51,586 bases of DNA from Microbacterium sp. p3-SID336 (GTDB lineage Bacteria; Actinomycetota; Actinomycetes; Actinomycetales; Microbacteriaceae): the NCBI RefSeq assembly GCF_025143365.1, contig NZ_JALXPE010000029.1, positions 1 to 51,586 of the forward strand, written 5' to 3'. Shown one piece after another: positions 25,121 through 32,803 of the stretch (position 1 is its first letter; each line of letters opens with the position of its first letter). The notes under the pieces were generated by a model that did not search any database, had not been told where the DNA came from, and saw nothing but the letters and a program-made list of their open reading frames with translations. Both the position numbers and the translations under genes were made by a program.

Positions 25121-25243
25121 ATTCGGTTCACGACCGACGACGCGTTCGACCTGGTCGTCGGCGGCGCCGCAGGCGCGATCGACCTGGACGAATCGGAGCG
25201 TCGCATCCGCGCCAATCGCGTGCGGCGGAAGGTCGGCGGCTGA
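25121..25243 (+). other. coding-like 40-codon stretch with no ordinary start
   Basis: An open stretch from about 25112 to the TGA at 25241-25243 reads TIRFTTDDAFDLVVGGAAGAI then DLDESERRIRANRVRRKVGG (40 residues from the ATT at 25121). Third codon positions are nearly all G or C and the peptide has a natural acidic-then-basic pattern, so it looks translated. No ATG, GTG or TTG lies in frame. A TTG at 25114 would fit only with a one-base shift. It may use ATT, carry a frameshift, or be a remnant. TACCAT at 25117-25122 could also be a -10 box. It precedes the holin-like gene by 34 nt. Confidence 0.4.
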
Positions 25244-25277
25244 CACGTCGGCGGGTCCGTGGGAGACTGATCGCACT

Positions 25278-25682
25278 ATGCGCTTCATCATCCGCGTCGT
25301 CGTCAACGCCTTCGCCATCTGGGTCGTCACCCTGATCCCGGTGCTGCAGGTGACCGTGACCGCCTTCCCGCCGGCCCAGATGCTGCAGTTCGTGCTGACG
25401 CTGCTCGCCGTCGGCGCGATCTTCGCCCTGGTGAACACCATCATCGGCACGGTCGTGAAGATCGTCGCGTTCCCGCTGTACATCCTCACGCTCGGCCTGA
25501 TCGGGTTCATCATCAACGGGTTCCTGCTGTGGCTCACGGCCTGGATCACGAGCGGCTTCGGGTGGGGTCTGTCGGTCGGCTCGTTCTGGTGGGGCGTGCT
25601 CGCGGCGCTGATCATCTCAATCATCAACGCGATCTTCGGCTTCGTCCTGCGCCCGCAGGAGAAGCGCTCGCGCCGCGACTGA
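25278..25682 (+). CDS. phage holin family 4 (PF04020-type) membrane protein
   Basis: The 134-residue protein has four hydrophobic helices (FIIRVVVNAFAIWVVTLIPVLQV, LQFVLTLLAVGAIFALVNTIIG, IVAFPLYILTLGLIGFIINGFLLWLTAWI, FWWGVLAALIISIINAIFGFVL) and a basic tail, the standard pattern of the PF04020 family. Despite the name, members are mostly chromosomal housekeeping membrane proteins of unknown role, and nothing phage-like surrounds it. The ATG start is well placed. The next gene begins 1 nt after the stop. Confidence 0.87.
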   Translation: MRFIIRVVVNAFAIWVVTLIPVLQVTVTAFPPAQMLQFVLTLLAVGAIFALVNTIIGTVVKIVAFPLYILTLGLIGFIINGFLLWLTAWITSGFGWGLSVGSFWWGVLAALIISIINAIFGFVLRPQEKRSRRD

Positions 25683-25683
25683 C

Positions 25684-26343
25684 GTGCCCGCTGTGCCGTC
25701 TGACGCCTCCCCCGAGCGACCCTTCGGGCTGACGCGGCGCACGCTCGTCGCGACCGCGTGGGCCGCCCCCGTCATCGCGTTCTCGGCAGCGGCTCCTGCG
25801 GCCGCCGCAAGCGCCGGCAACGACCTCACCGCGTGGCTGGTGACGGCCTGCGGCGCCCCCGACCGGCTGACGCTGAACCTGCGGAACGACTTCACCGCGC
25901 CGCTGCAGACCTACCTGGAACTGACGGGGGACGGCGAGCAGCCGAGCGCCGGGCCCGGACCGGTGCTCGCCCCCGGGGAGACCCGGTCCTTCGGGTTCGG
26001 CCTGCTGTCGAACGGCGGATGGACGGTCGGTGCGAGCACCGACGGCGGCCTCCGCTTCCGCGAGCGCACGGTGCTCTCCTGCCCGCCCCTCGGGCTCGAC
26101 GCGCAGACCTCTTCCGCCGATGGCACGCTCACGGTCCTGCTGCGCAACGACGACCCGACCCCGAAAGACGTGCGCATCGAGTTCGACCTCGACGATGACG
26201 GCGTCGCCGACACCACCGACACGCTGACGCTCGCCGGCGGGGAGGAGCGCGCGGTGCCGTATCCCCTCCCCTCGACCGACTTCACGGTCCGGGTCGCGAC
26301 CGACGGCGGCTACGCCCTCGTCGAGTCGTTCGCGTTCGCCTAG
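25684..26343 (+). CDS. exported protein with probable twin-arginine signal, function unknown
   Basis: The 219-residue product opens with LTRRTLVATAWAAPVIAFSAAAPAAAAS (residues about 16-43), a twin-arginine-type signal peptide of a kind common in actinobacteria. The mature part consists of two related beta-sandwich-like halves (LTAWLVTACGAPDRLTLNLRND... and LTVLLRNDDPTPKDVRIEFDLDDDGVADTTDTL), the second with an Asp-rich loop that could bind calcium. Two cysteines may form a disulphide. GTG start, 1 nt after the holin-like gene, so the two are probably co-transcribed. Confidence 0.75.
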   Translation: MPAVPSDASPERPFGLTRRTLVATAWAAPVIAFSAAAPAAAASAGNDLTAWLVTACGAPDRLTLNLRNDFTAPLQTYLELTGDGEQPSAGPGPVLAPGETRSFGFGLLSNGGWTVGASTDGGLRFRERTVLSCPPLGLDAQTSSADGTLTVLLRNDDPTPKDVRIEFDLDDDGVADTTDTLTLAGGEERAVPYPLPSTDFTVRVATDGGYALVESFAFA

Positions 26344-26388
26344 GCCGCGACCGTCGTTCCCGGTGCGGCCCTGCCGTAGCCTCGGACC

Positions 26389-26616
26389 ATGCGACGGAAT
26401 ATCGGACTCGTTCTCGTGGGCGGCATCCTCATCGGAGTGTTTCTCACCTGGATGCTCGTCAAGGGAACGAACGCTGTTCAGGCGTGGATCGACCCGAATC
26501 CGTGGCTCGGCTTCGCCGCCTGGGGGCTCGCGTGGCTCTCCGCGCTCGGCGGGGCCGCACTGATCGCTCGCGTCGTGTTCCGTCCGGAGGGCGAACGGGG
26601 AGACGAGGTCGACTGA
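26389..26616 (+). CDS. small two-helix membrane protein, function unknown
   Basis: The 75-residue product has two transmembrane segments (IGLVLVGGILIGVFLTWMLV and AAWGLAWLSALGGAALIARVVF) joined by a short exterior loop with WIDPNPWLG, and an acidic cytoplasmic tail. No family recognised. It lies 45 nt after the exported-protein gene in the same direction and may share its transcript. Confidence 0.65.
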   Translation: MRRNIGLVLVGGILIGVFLTWMLVKGTNAVQAWIDPNPWLGFAAWGLAWLSALGGAALIARVVFRPEGERGDEVD

Positions 26617-26658
26617 GACAGTCGGAACGACGAGCCGCCCGGGTGGATCCGGCTGGAA

Positions 26659-27060
26659 TCACCCCGTCAGCTCGTCGCGCAGGGGACTGATCTCGGCGAG
26701 GAAGGCGAAGTCCCTGTCCTGGTGGAGGAGCGGGAGGTCTCGTCGGATCGCGACCGCGGCGATGACGCAATCGAGCATGCTGCGGATGGGGTGCCCGTTC
26801 AGAGCCGAGGATCGATACAGCTGGCCGGCGTCCCGGTAGTCGGTGACCGCGTCGACGGGGATCGACGGCAATCCGTCCGCCAGCGCTTCGACCCTGGCCA
26901 GCTCCTGAGGTCGAGTGGCTCCGGCGAGCAGCTCCACGACGATCGGCTCCGTGGTCGCGATCGCCGCGGACCGATCGATCAACTCCTCCAGACGTTCGAC
27001 CGCCGGAGTCGCGTCCCCTCGCAGGTAGCCCACCCAGACCGAGGTGTCGACGAGGATCAC
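26659..27060 (-). CDS. vapC: VapC-type PIN-domain ribonuclease toxin
   Basis: The 133-residue PIN protein keeps the acidic active site: Asp5 (VDTSVW), Glu43 (VVELLAG), Asp97 (SMLDCVIAA) and Asp115 (HQDRDF). Such toxins cleave RNA, often tRNA, when unpaired from VapB. The GTG start overlaps the stop of the VapB-like frame as GTGA, the standard vapBC arrangement. The toxin frame looks intact even though the antitoxin lacks a proper start, which raises the question of how it is neutralised. Confidence 0.88.
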   Translation of the reverse strand: MILVDTSVWVGYLRGDATPAVERLEELIDRSAAIATTEPIVVELLAGATRPQELARVEALADGLPSIPVDAVTDYRDAGQLYRSSALNGHPIRSMLDCVIAAVAIRRDLPLLHQDRDFAFLAEISPLRDELTG

Positions 27061-27254
27061 TCGCGCCCCTGGGCGCGCGGGGCATCGTCACGGATCGCGT
27101 CGAGATTCCCGCTCCACCCCGACCCCTTCAGCCCCCGAAGGAACTCCGGGGTCAACGGCACGCCCACGAGCCGCCGCAAGGCCAGATCGACCGCCTCGCG
27201 CTTGGTGGTGAGGTCGAAGCGCCGCGCGCGGGGCTCGAGGCCATCGCCGCGACC
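27057..27254 (-). pseudogene. vapB: VapB-type antitoxin remnant, 5' end lost or frameshifted
   Basis: The 65-codon frame reads [12 protein letters not shown], then [16 protein letters not shown] and [14 protein letters not shown], a clear VapB: the TTKREAVD box and the terminal GxGWxGDLDxxR. The first 7-8 residues and any in-frame start codon are missing; the frame runs back directly into the TGA of the hydrolase gene. A GTG overlapping that TGA (GTGA) would be the natural start but is out of frame with the VapB body by one base. Either a single-base indel or a deletion joined to the hydrolase gene explains this. Use of a rare start codon cannot be excluded. Confidence 0.65.
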
Positions 27255-28553
27255 TCACGGCGACACCCGCTCGGCGCGGTACTCGATGCGCTCCACGGCC
27301 ACGGCCTCGCCGAGTTCGGCCCAGTACCCGTCGAGTGCCTCGGCGCGAGGGTCGACGGAGTCGTCCACCATCCGCGCGGTCTCCAGATAGGCGTCCCGCC
27401 CGTGCGCGCCGAGCCCGAGATCCTGCAGCCCCGGAAGGGGATCCACGGTCCGTCGCGCGGTGAAGCTGTCAGCCGAACCCGTGCCCGCCGCCGAACCGCC
27501 CGCGGCCAATTCGCTCACCGCGTCGTCCCAGTTCGCCAGTTGCACGAGCGTCTGGTCGTCGTCGAGCGTCTGGCCCACCGGGCTGCCGAGGGTGACCTGC
27601 ATCGGCACCTCGAAGTCGCTCTCCATCGCCAGATGCGCCGCGATCATGCCCGATTGCGAGTGGGCGACAACATCCACCCGATCCCCCGCCTTCGCCCCGG
27701 AGGCGGCGAGCGCGTCGAGGGTCGCCTGATACGACGCCGACCGCTGCCCGGTGTACAGCTGCACGTTCGAGCGGTTGTCCCAGGGCTCCGCGCCCGCCGC
27801 ATCCACGGAGGCGGAGCGCGTGCCCGACAGGTAGGCCACGTACCGGCTCGTGCCGTCGACCATGGTGTAGCGCTCGACGGCGACCTGAGCCCCCTTCCGC
27901 TCGGGGAGTCGGCGCAGCGCACCCACGAGGTCGGCGGGCGCTGACGGGGTGGAGGATGCGACCGGGCGTACGCGCACGGCATCCGCCCGCCCGCGCAGGG
28001 CGCCCCCGGGGCGCACCGTGGCGAGGCCGGTGGCGCTCCCGATCCCGTGGGCGAGGCGAGCCGTCGCAGGAAGCGCCACGATGCCGAGCACGTCGCGAAG
28101 GCTGGTGGGCGTCCTCGCGCCGAGGAGCTCCGTCTCCTCCCATCCGCGTGCGAGCAGGGTCGCCGCGATGCCCGCCTCGGGGTGCGCGGCGATCAGGCGG
28201 TCGAGCGCGACCTGCGCGGCCGCGGCTGCCGCGGCGTCCGTCTGTGCGAGCGCCTCGACCCTGGCGCGAAGCTCCACCACCTCGAACACGTCGGCCATGC
28301 GCTGTGCTCCGGTCGCCGCATCGTCGAGCTCGACGCCGAGCTCGTGCAGGGCCTGGGCCGCGGCGCGCAGCGCGGGGAGCGGCACCCCCGCGAAGGCCGC
28401 GGGCTCGGATGCGACGACCACCCTGGCCTCCTCGACGAACCCCGCGACGCGCTCGCACGAGGCCGCGGCGCCGGAGATCCGCACGGCCACCGCCCGCAGC
28501 TGAGCCGTGTCGACGGCGACCACCCCGCCGTGGTCGATGGTGAGGTCGCTCAC
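27255..28553 (-). CDS. alpha/beta hydrolase with ESX-like helical N-terminus
   Basis: The 432-residue product has a helical N-terminal half (about 1-130) of Ala-rich amphipathic helices like those of WXG100/LXG secreted proteins but with no WxG. A linker leads to a C-terminal alpha/beta-hydrolase domain with RYVAYLSGT, the nucleophile elbow DVVAHSQSGMIAAH (Ser within HSQSG) and a possible catalytic acid in the DDDQTLVQL region. No signal peptide is seen. The GTG start overlaps the stop of the preceding small helical gene as GTGA. This two-gene layout resembles substrates of type VII secretion, a suggestion only. Confidence 0.7.
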   Translation of the reverse strand: MSDLTIDHGGVVAVDTAQLRAVAVRISGAAASCERVAGFVEEARVVVASEPAAFAGVPLPALRAAAQALHELGVELDDAATGAQRMADVFEVVELRARVEALAQTDAAAAAAAQVALDRLIAAHPEAGIAATLLARGWEETELLGARTPTSLRDVLGIVALPATARLAHGIGSATGLATVRPGGALRGRADAVRVRPVASSTPSAPADLVGALRRLPERKGAQVAVERYTMVDGTSRYVAYLSGTRSASVDAAGAEPWDNRSNVQLYTGQRSASYQATLDALAASGAKAGDRVDVVAHSQSGMIAAHLAMESDFEVPMQVTLGSPVGQTLDDDQTLVQLANWDDAVSELAAGGSAAGTGSADSFTARRTVDPLPGLQDLGLGAHGRDAYLETARMVDDSVDPRAEALDGYWAELGEAVAVERIEYRAERVSP

Positions 28554-28810
28554 GAGCCCGCCCGCATGCAGTGCTCCTGAACGCCGCGCAGCCGACTCAG
28601 CTCAGAGATCGCCGCGTGCCCGTGCTCCTCGAGCTGCTCGTGCAGCGCGCGCATGCCCGCGGATTCCCACGCCGTGTCGTCCCGGAGGGAACCCAGCGTC
28701 GCCGTGGTGTCGTGCAGCACCTCGATCGCCTCGCGCAGACGACCGTCCGCACGCAGACGGGCCCAGAGGTGCGAGGAGTCATCGAGTGCGAAGGCGGTGT
28801 CGGGGTTCAT
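28550..28810 (-). CDS. small helical protein, possible ESX-like partner
   Basis: The 86-residue, almost wholly helical product (MNPDTAFALDDSSHLWARLRAD...) has the size of WXG100 proteins. It contains AWESAGMRALHEQLEEHGHAAI, where a Trp followed by an amphipathic helix recalls the WxG turn and second helix, but no exact WxG is present. It is coupled (GTGA) to the hydrolase gene and may pair with its helical N-terminus as chaperone or co-secreted partner. The 148-nt gap to the divergent phosphatase gene shows no clear motif. Confidence 0.55.
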   Translation of the reverse strand: MNPDTAFALDDSSHLWARLRADGRLREAIEVLHDTTATLGSLRDDTAWESAGMRALHEQLEEHGHAAISELSRLRGVQEHCMRAGS

Positions 28811-28958
28811 GGCCTCCACTCTGCGATGGCCCAAGCCCTCCCGCGGTGATCCGAGCGGGCGGCGGGCGGTGGCGGTGAAGAGCCCGCGGCATCGCACGGA
28901 CGTGCAGGAAGGACGCCCTCCGCTGTGCAGGAGAGCAGAGGACGGGCAGAATGGATCC

Positions 28959-29498
28959 GTGACAGCCCAGGATCCCTTCCGCGTGATCTTCGTCTGCACG
29001 GGCAACATCTGCCGCTCCCCCATGGCCGAGGTCGTGTTCCGCGACCTGGCCGAGCGCCAGGGCCTCGGCTCGCGGATCGTCTCGCGCAGCGCCGGCACGG
29101 GCGACTGGCACCTCGGAGAGCGCGCCGATCATCGGACTCTCGACGCCCTGTCCCGCCGCGGCTACGACGGATCGCTGCACCGGGCCAGGCAGTTCACGTT
29201 CGCCTCCTTCGCCGAGAACGACCTCGTGGTCGCCCTCGACCGCACGCACGAGCGCATCCTGCGCGAATGGGCACGCGACGAGGACGAGGAGGGCAAGGTC
29301 ACCCTCCTGCTGGCGTTCGACCCCGATGCCTCGACCCATGACGTCCCCGATCCCTACTACGCGGGCACGGAGATGTTCGATTCCGTGCTCGGTATGATTG
29401 AGAGCGCCACGCGGGGGCTGTTCCGTCAGCTCGAACCCGCTCTGCGCCTGCCCCGCACGCCCCGGACCTCCGGGGCCTCATCAGGAGGACTCCCCTGA
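28959..29498 (+). CDS. low-molecular-weight protein tyrosine phosphatase
   Basis: The 179-residue product has the P-loop FVCTGNICRSPMAE with catalytic Cys13 and Arg19, the conserved SRSAGTGDWH and the general-acid DPYY near residue 128. It dephosphorylates tyrosine (or arginine) residues. The start is GTG; an ATG 8 nt upstream is out of frame. The C-terminal tail is Pro/Arg-rich. Its stop overlaps the presumed CTG start of purB as CTGA, so the two are co-translated. Confidence 0.88.
   Translation: MTAQDPFRVIFVCTGNICRSPMAEVVFRDLAERQGLGSRIVSRSAGTGDWHLGERADHRTLDALSRRGYDGSLHRARQFTFASFAENDLVVALDRTHERILREWARDEDEEGKVTLLLAFDPDASTHDVPDPYYAGTEMFDSVLGMIESATRGLFRQLEPALRLPRTPRTSGASSGGLP
29483..29488 (+). 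promoter_or_regulatory. ribosome-binding site that fixes a CTG start for purB
   Basis: AGGAGG, a full Shine-Dalgarno match, ends 6 nt before the CTG at 29495-29497. No ATG, GTG or TTG lies within reach in any frame that would preserve the conserved PurB N-terminus, so this site points to CTG as initiation codon. Confidence 0.75.
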
Positions 29499-30877
29499 CT
29501 TTCCAGCCCTCGCTCCCGCCGCAGCCCCTGAGCCCTCTCGACGGCCGTTACCGCGGCGCCGTGACCGGACTCGCCGATTTCCTCTCCGAAGCCGGGCTCA
29601 ACCGCGCGCGCGTCGAGGTGGAGGTCGAGTGGCTGATCGCTCTCACCGACCGCTCGCTGTTCGAGACGAGCCCGCTCGCGGAGGCCGACAAGGAGCGCCT
29701 GCGCGGCCTCTACCGCGACTTCGGTCAGGCGGAGATCGACTGGCTCGCCGAGAAGGAGGCCGTCACGCAGCACGACGTGAAGGCCATCGAGTATCTGGTC
29801 CGCGACCGGCTGTCGGCGCTCGGGCTGGACGGCATCGCCGAGCTCACGCACTTCGCGTGCACGAGCGAGGACATCAACTCCGCGTCCTACGCGCTCACCG
29901 TCAAGCGCGCGGTCGAAGAGGTCTGGCTGCCGGCGCTCGACACCGTGATCGCGAAGCTGCGCGAGCTCGCCGTCGAGCACGCCGACGCCCCCATGCTCTC
30001 CCGCACGCACGGCCAGCCGGCGACGCCCACCACGATGGGCAAGGAGCTGGCGGTGTTCGCGTGGCGCCTGGAGCGCGTGCGCGGGCAGATCGCCGCGTCC
30101 GAGTACCTGGCGAAGTTCTCCGGCGCCACGGGGACCTGGTCCGCCCACCTCGCGGCCGACCCCGATGCGGACTGGCCGACCATCGCGCGCGAGTACATCG
30201 AGGGGCTCGGGCTGGGCTTCAACCCGCTGACGACGCAGATCGAGTCGCACGACTGGCAGGTGGAGCTGTACGACCGCGTGCGGCACGCCGGCGGGATCCT
30301 GCACAACCTCGCGACCGACGTCTGGACCTACATCTCGCTCGGCTACTTCGCGCAGATCCCGGTCGCCGGCGCCACCGGCTCGTCGACGATGCCGCACAAG
30401 ATCAACCCGATCCGCTTCGAGAACGCCGAGGCGAACCTGGAGATCTCGGGAGCCCTGCTCGCATCGCTCGGCCAGACGCTCGTCACGAGCCGCCTGCAGC
30501 GCGACCTCACCGACTCGACCACGCAGCGCAACATCGGCGTCGCCTTCGGGCACTCGCTGCTCGCGCTCGACAACCTGCGCCGCGGCCTGAACGCCATCTC
30601 CCTGTCGCGGGAGGTGCTGCTGGCCGACCTCGATGTGAACTGGGAGGTGCTGGCGGAGGCGATCCAGACGGTGATCCGTGCCGAGGTCGTCGCCGGGCGC
30701 TCCACCATCCAGGACCCGTACGCCCTGCTCAAGGAGCTGACGCGCGGGCACCGGGTCGGTGCGGCCGATCTGGCGGCCTTCGTCGAAGGACTGGAGATCG
30801 GCGACGCCGCGAAGCAGCGCCTGCTGGCCCTCACCCCCGCGGGCTACACCGGCATCGCCGAGCGCCTCGCCCGCTGA
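29495..30877 (+). CDS. purB: adenylosuccinate lyase
   Basis: The 460-residue enzyme of purine synthesis and AMP formation shows LSPLDGRYRG (conserved N-terminus), TSEDINS, SRTHGQPATPTTMGKE and the fumarase-superfamily signature GSSTMPHKINPIRFEN. The first usual start in frame is GTG at 29561, but that would cut off the SPLDGRY motif found in all PurB. The frame is open back to a CTG at 29495 with AGGAGG 6 nt upstream and a CTGA overlap with the phosphatase gene, so CTG is the best start. A one-base sequence error near 29495 is the alternative. Confidence 0.93.
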   Translation: MTFQPSLPPQPLSPLDGRYRGAVTGLADFLSEAGLNRARVEVEVEWLIALTDRSLFETSPLAEADKERLRGLYRDFGQAEIDWLAEKEAVTQHDVKAIEYLVRDRLSALGLDGIAELTHFACTSEDINSASYALTVKRAVEEVWLPALDTVIAKLRELAVEHADAPMLSRTHGQPATPTTMGKELAVFAWRLERVRGQIAASEYLAKFSGATGTWSAHLAADPDADWPTIAREYIEGLGLGFNPLTTQIESHDWQVELYDRVRHAGGILHNLATDVWTYISLGYFAQIPVAGATGSSTMPHKINPIRFENAEANLEISGALLASLGQTLVTSRLQRDLTDSTTQRNIGVAFGHSLLALDNLRRGLNAISLSREVLLADLDVNWEVLAEAIQTVIRAEVVAGRSTIQDPYALLKELTRGHRVGAADLAAFVEGLEIGDAAKQRLLALTPAGYTGIAERLAR

Positions 30878-30903
30878 CCCCGGCACGCGCTCGCACCGAC
30901 GCA

Positions 30904-30917
30904 TGCGGGATCCCGCA
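30904..30917. terminator. palindrome between convergent purB and exporter genes
   Basis: TGCGGGATCCCGCA is a perfect 14-bp palindrome in the 48-nt gap between the purB stop and the stop of the convergent MFS gene. As RNA it forms a 5-bp GC stem with a GATC loop on either strand. Its position suggests a weak bidirectional terminator. Confidence 0.5.
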
Positions 30918-30925
30918 CGCACCTC

Positions 30926-32359
30926 TCAGGATGCGGCTTCGCCGGAGTGCTCCTCCACGCGATCCCGCGGCATGAACCACGCGGCGATCAGCGTGAGGAG
31001 AGCCGTCACCGCGACCGCCACGAACACCCCGAACGAGGCCTGCACGATGGTGCCGGGGTCGTCCGGACCGCCGCCCGCGGCGAGCACCGCGTTGGAGATC
31101 GCCCCGAAGATGGCCACGCCCACGGCGCTGCCGGCTGAACGGGCGAAGGCGTTCATCCCGGTCACGGCGCCGCGCTCGCCCCAGCCGACCGAGGCCTGCG
31201 CGGCGATCAGCGTGGGCGCGGCCGTCCAGCCCAGCCCGAAGCCGAGCGCGAACGACACCACCGCGAGCACGTACGGGTTCGGCCACGGGGAGACCACGGC
31301 CAGCGCGACCGCCGCCGTCGAGGCGATGCTCAACCCGATCAGTGTCGTGCGGCGGAAGCCGATGCGCAGGTAGAGCCGCCCCACGTTCGCCGCGGCGATC
31401 GGCCACCCCACGGTGAGCGCGGCGACCGCGAGCCCGGACAGCAGCGGCGCGATGCCGAGCGAGCCCTCCAGGTAGGCCGGGGCGAAGCTGGTCACGCCGA
31501 TCATCAGGGCTCCGACGCCCAGAGACACGATGGTCGTGGTGAGGATGAGCGGCCGCGCGACCAGGCGGAGGTCGACGATGGGCTCCGGTGCACGGCGCTC
31601 CACGAACGCGAACACGGTCAGCGCCACGACTCCCGCCCCGAAGCACAGCAGGCTTGGCACCGAGATCCAGTCCCAGGCGTTGCCGCCCTCGAGCAGGCCG
31701 AGGATGAGACCGGTCAGCCCGACCGTGAGCAGCACGGCCCCGGTGTAGTCGATGCGGTGGCGCTGCGTCTGCCGCTGCTCGGTGTACTTGCGCAGCAGCA
31801 TCCACGCGGCGAGCAGACACAGCGGGATGTTGATCCAGAAGATCCACCGCCAGGCGTCCAGCTGCGCGAACACGCCGCCGAGCGCCGGACCGACGACGGA
31901 GGACACCGCCCACACACTCGCGATGTACCCCTGCACCTTCGCGCGCTCCGGCACCGTGTAGATGTCGCCGACGATCGTCATCGCCATCGGAGCGACCGCG
32001 CCGGCACCCAGGCCCTGCACCACTCGGAAGGCGATCAGCGCGGGCATGCTCCATGCGAACCCGCACAGGATCGAGCCGAGGAGGAACAGGGCGATGCCGA
32101 GCAGGATGATGGGCTTGCGTCCGACCGTGTCGGCGAAGCGCGAGTAGATGGGCACGCTCACCGCCTGCGCGAGCAGATACACCGAGAAGAGCCAGGGGAA
32201 CTGCTGGTAGCTGCCCAGGTCGCGCACGATGCTGGGCACCGCGGTGGCGAGGATGGTCGCGTCGATCGCGATCAGCCCGGTCGAGAGCATGAGCGCCGCG
32301 AGTACGGGGCCTCGCTCCGACCGGAGTCCGATGGAGGCGCGATCGACGGGAATGCTCAC
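30926..32359 (-). CDS. MFS drug exporter, DHA2 (EmrB/QacA) type
   Basis: The 477-residue protein has about 14 transmembrane helices. It contains the DHA2 markers LDATIV-like segment (AIDATILATAVPSIVRDL), motif A (SRFADTVGRKPII) and motif C (AVSSVVGPALGGVFAQLDAWRWIFWINIPL). It probably expels toxic organic compounds by proton antiport. No regulator gene adjoins it, so induction cannot be inferred. The 72 nt upstream contain no clear operator. Confidence 0.88.
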   Translation of the reverse strand: MSIPVDRASIGLRSERGPVLAALMLSTGLIAIDATILATAVPSIVRDLGSYQQFPWLFSVYLLAQAVSVPIYSRFADTVGRKPIILLGIALFLLGSILCGFAWSMPALIAFRVVQGLGAGAVAPMAMTIVGDIYTVPERAKVQGYIASVWAVSSVVGPALGGVFAQLDAWRWIFWINIPLCLLAAWMLLRKYTEQRQTQRHRIDYTGAVLLTVGLTGLILGLLEGGNAWDWISVPSLLCFGAGVVALTVFAFVERRAPEPIVDLRLVARPLILTTTIVSLGVGALMIGVTSFAPAYLEGSLGIAPLLSGLAVAALTVGWPIAAANVGRLYLRIGFRRTTLIGLSIASTAAVALAVVSPWPNPYVLAVVSFALGFGLGWTAAPTLIAAQASVGWGERGAVTGMNAFARSAGSAVGVAIFGAISNAVLAAGGGPDDPGTIVQASFGVFVAVAVTALLTLIAAWFMPRDRVEEHSGEAAS

Positions 32360-32431
32360 CTCAGGCCCAAGCCGTCCCAGCGCACGACTATTCCGGATCG
32401 GCGGGAAGACGACACGACGATCCGCACGGCG

Positions 32432-32803
32432 TCAGGAAGCGCGAGGGTGTCCCGTGCCCTCGCCGCCGGACTCCCGCGGGCCGTCGGCCTCATCCTCGGA
32501 GTCCGCGTCGTACAGCACCGGCCGGTCGATGGTCTTGGTGACGTCGGCGGGGTCGACCGCGAGGATCAGCATCGCCAGGATCAGCAGCGTCGCGATGAAG
32601 GCGGAGCCGCCCACCACCAGGCTCAGCGCGAGCGGCGTGAGCCCCTCGTAGCTGCCGTTCGCGATCGCCTGGTTCACGCGCAGGGTGAAGGCGCCCGTCG
32701 ACACGAGGGTCACGACCATCGCGAACACGCCGCAGCCGAGGGCGATGCCGAGCAGATGCAGGGGTCGCAGGATGTCCCGTCGGGTGGGCTTGTCGTCGCT
32801 CAT
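32432..32803 (-). CDS. small membrane protein, function unknown
   Basis: The 123-residue product has two or three hydrophobic helices (LHLLGIALGCGVFAMVVTLVSTG, LALSLVVGGSAFIATLLILAMLILAV) and a long acidic cytoplasmic tail (DADSEDEADGPRESGGEGTG). No family recognised. The ATG overlaps the stop of the HdeD-like gene as ATGA, so they act in one operon. Confidence 0.7.
   Translation of the reverse strand: MSDDKPTRRDILRPLHLLGIALGCGVFAMVVTLVSTGAFTLRVNQAIANGSYEGLTPLALSLVVGGSAFIATLLILAMLILAVDPADVTKTIDRPVLYDADSEDEADGPRESGGEGTGHPRAS

Noticed and set aside
25278..25682. Holin-family gene as a sign of a prophage
   Set aside because: No integrase, capsid, terminase or lysin gene is near. The PF04020 family is widespread in normal chromosomes.
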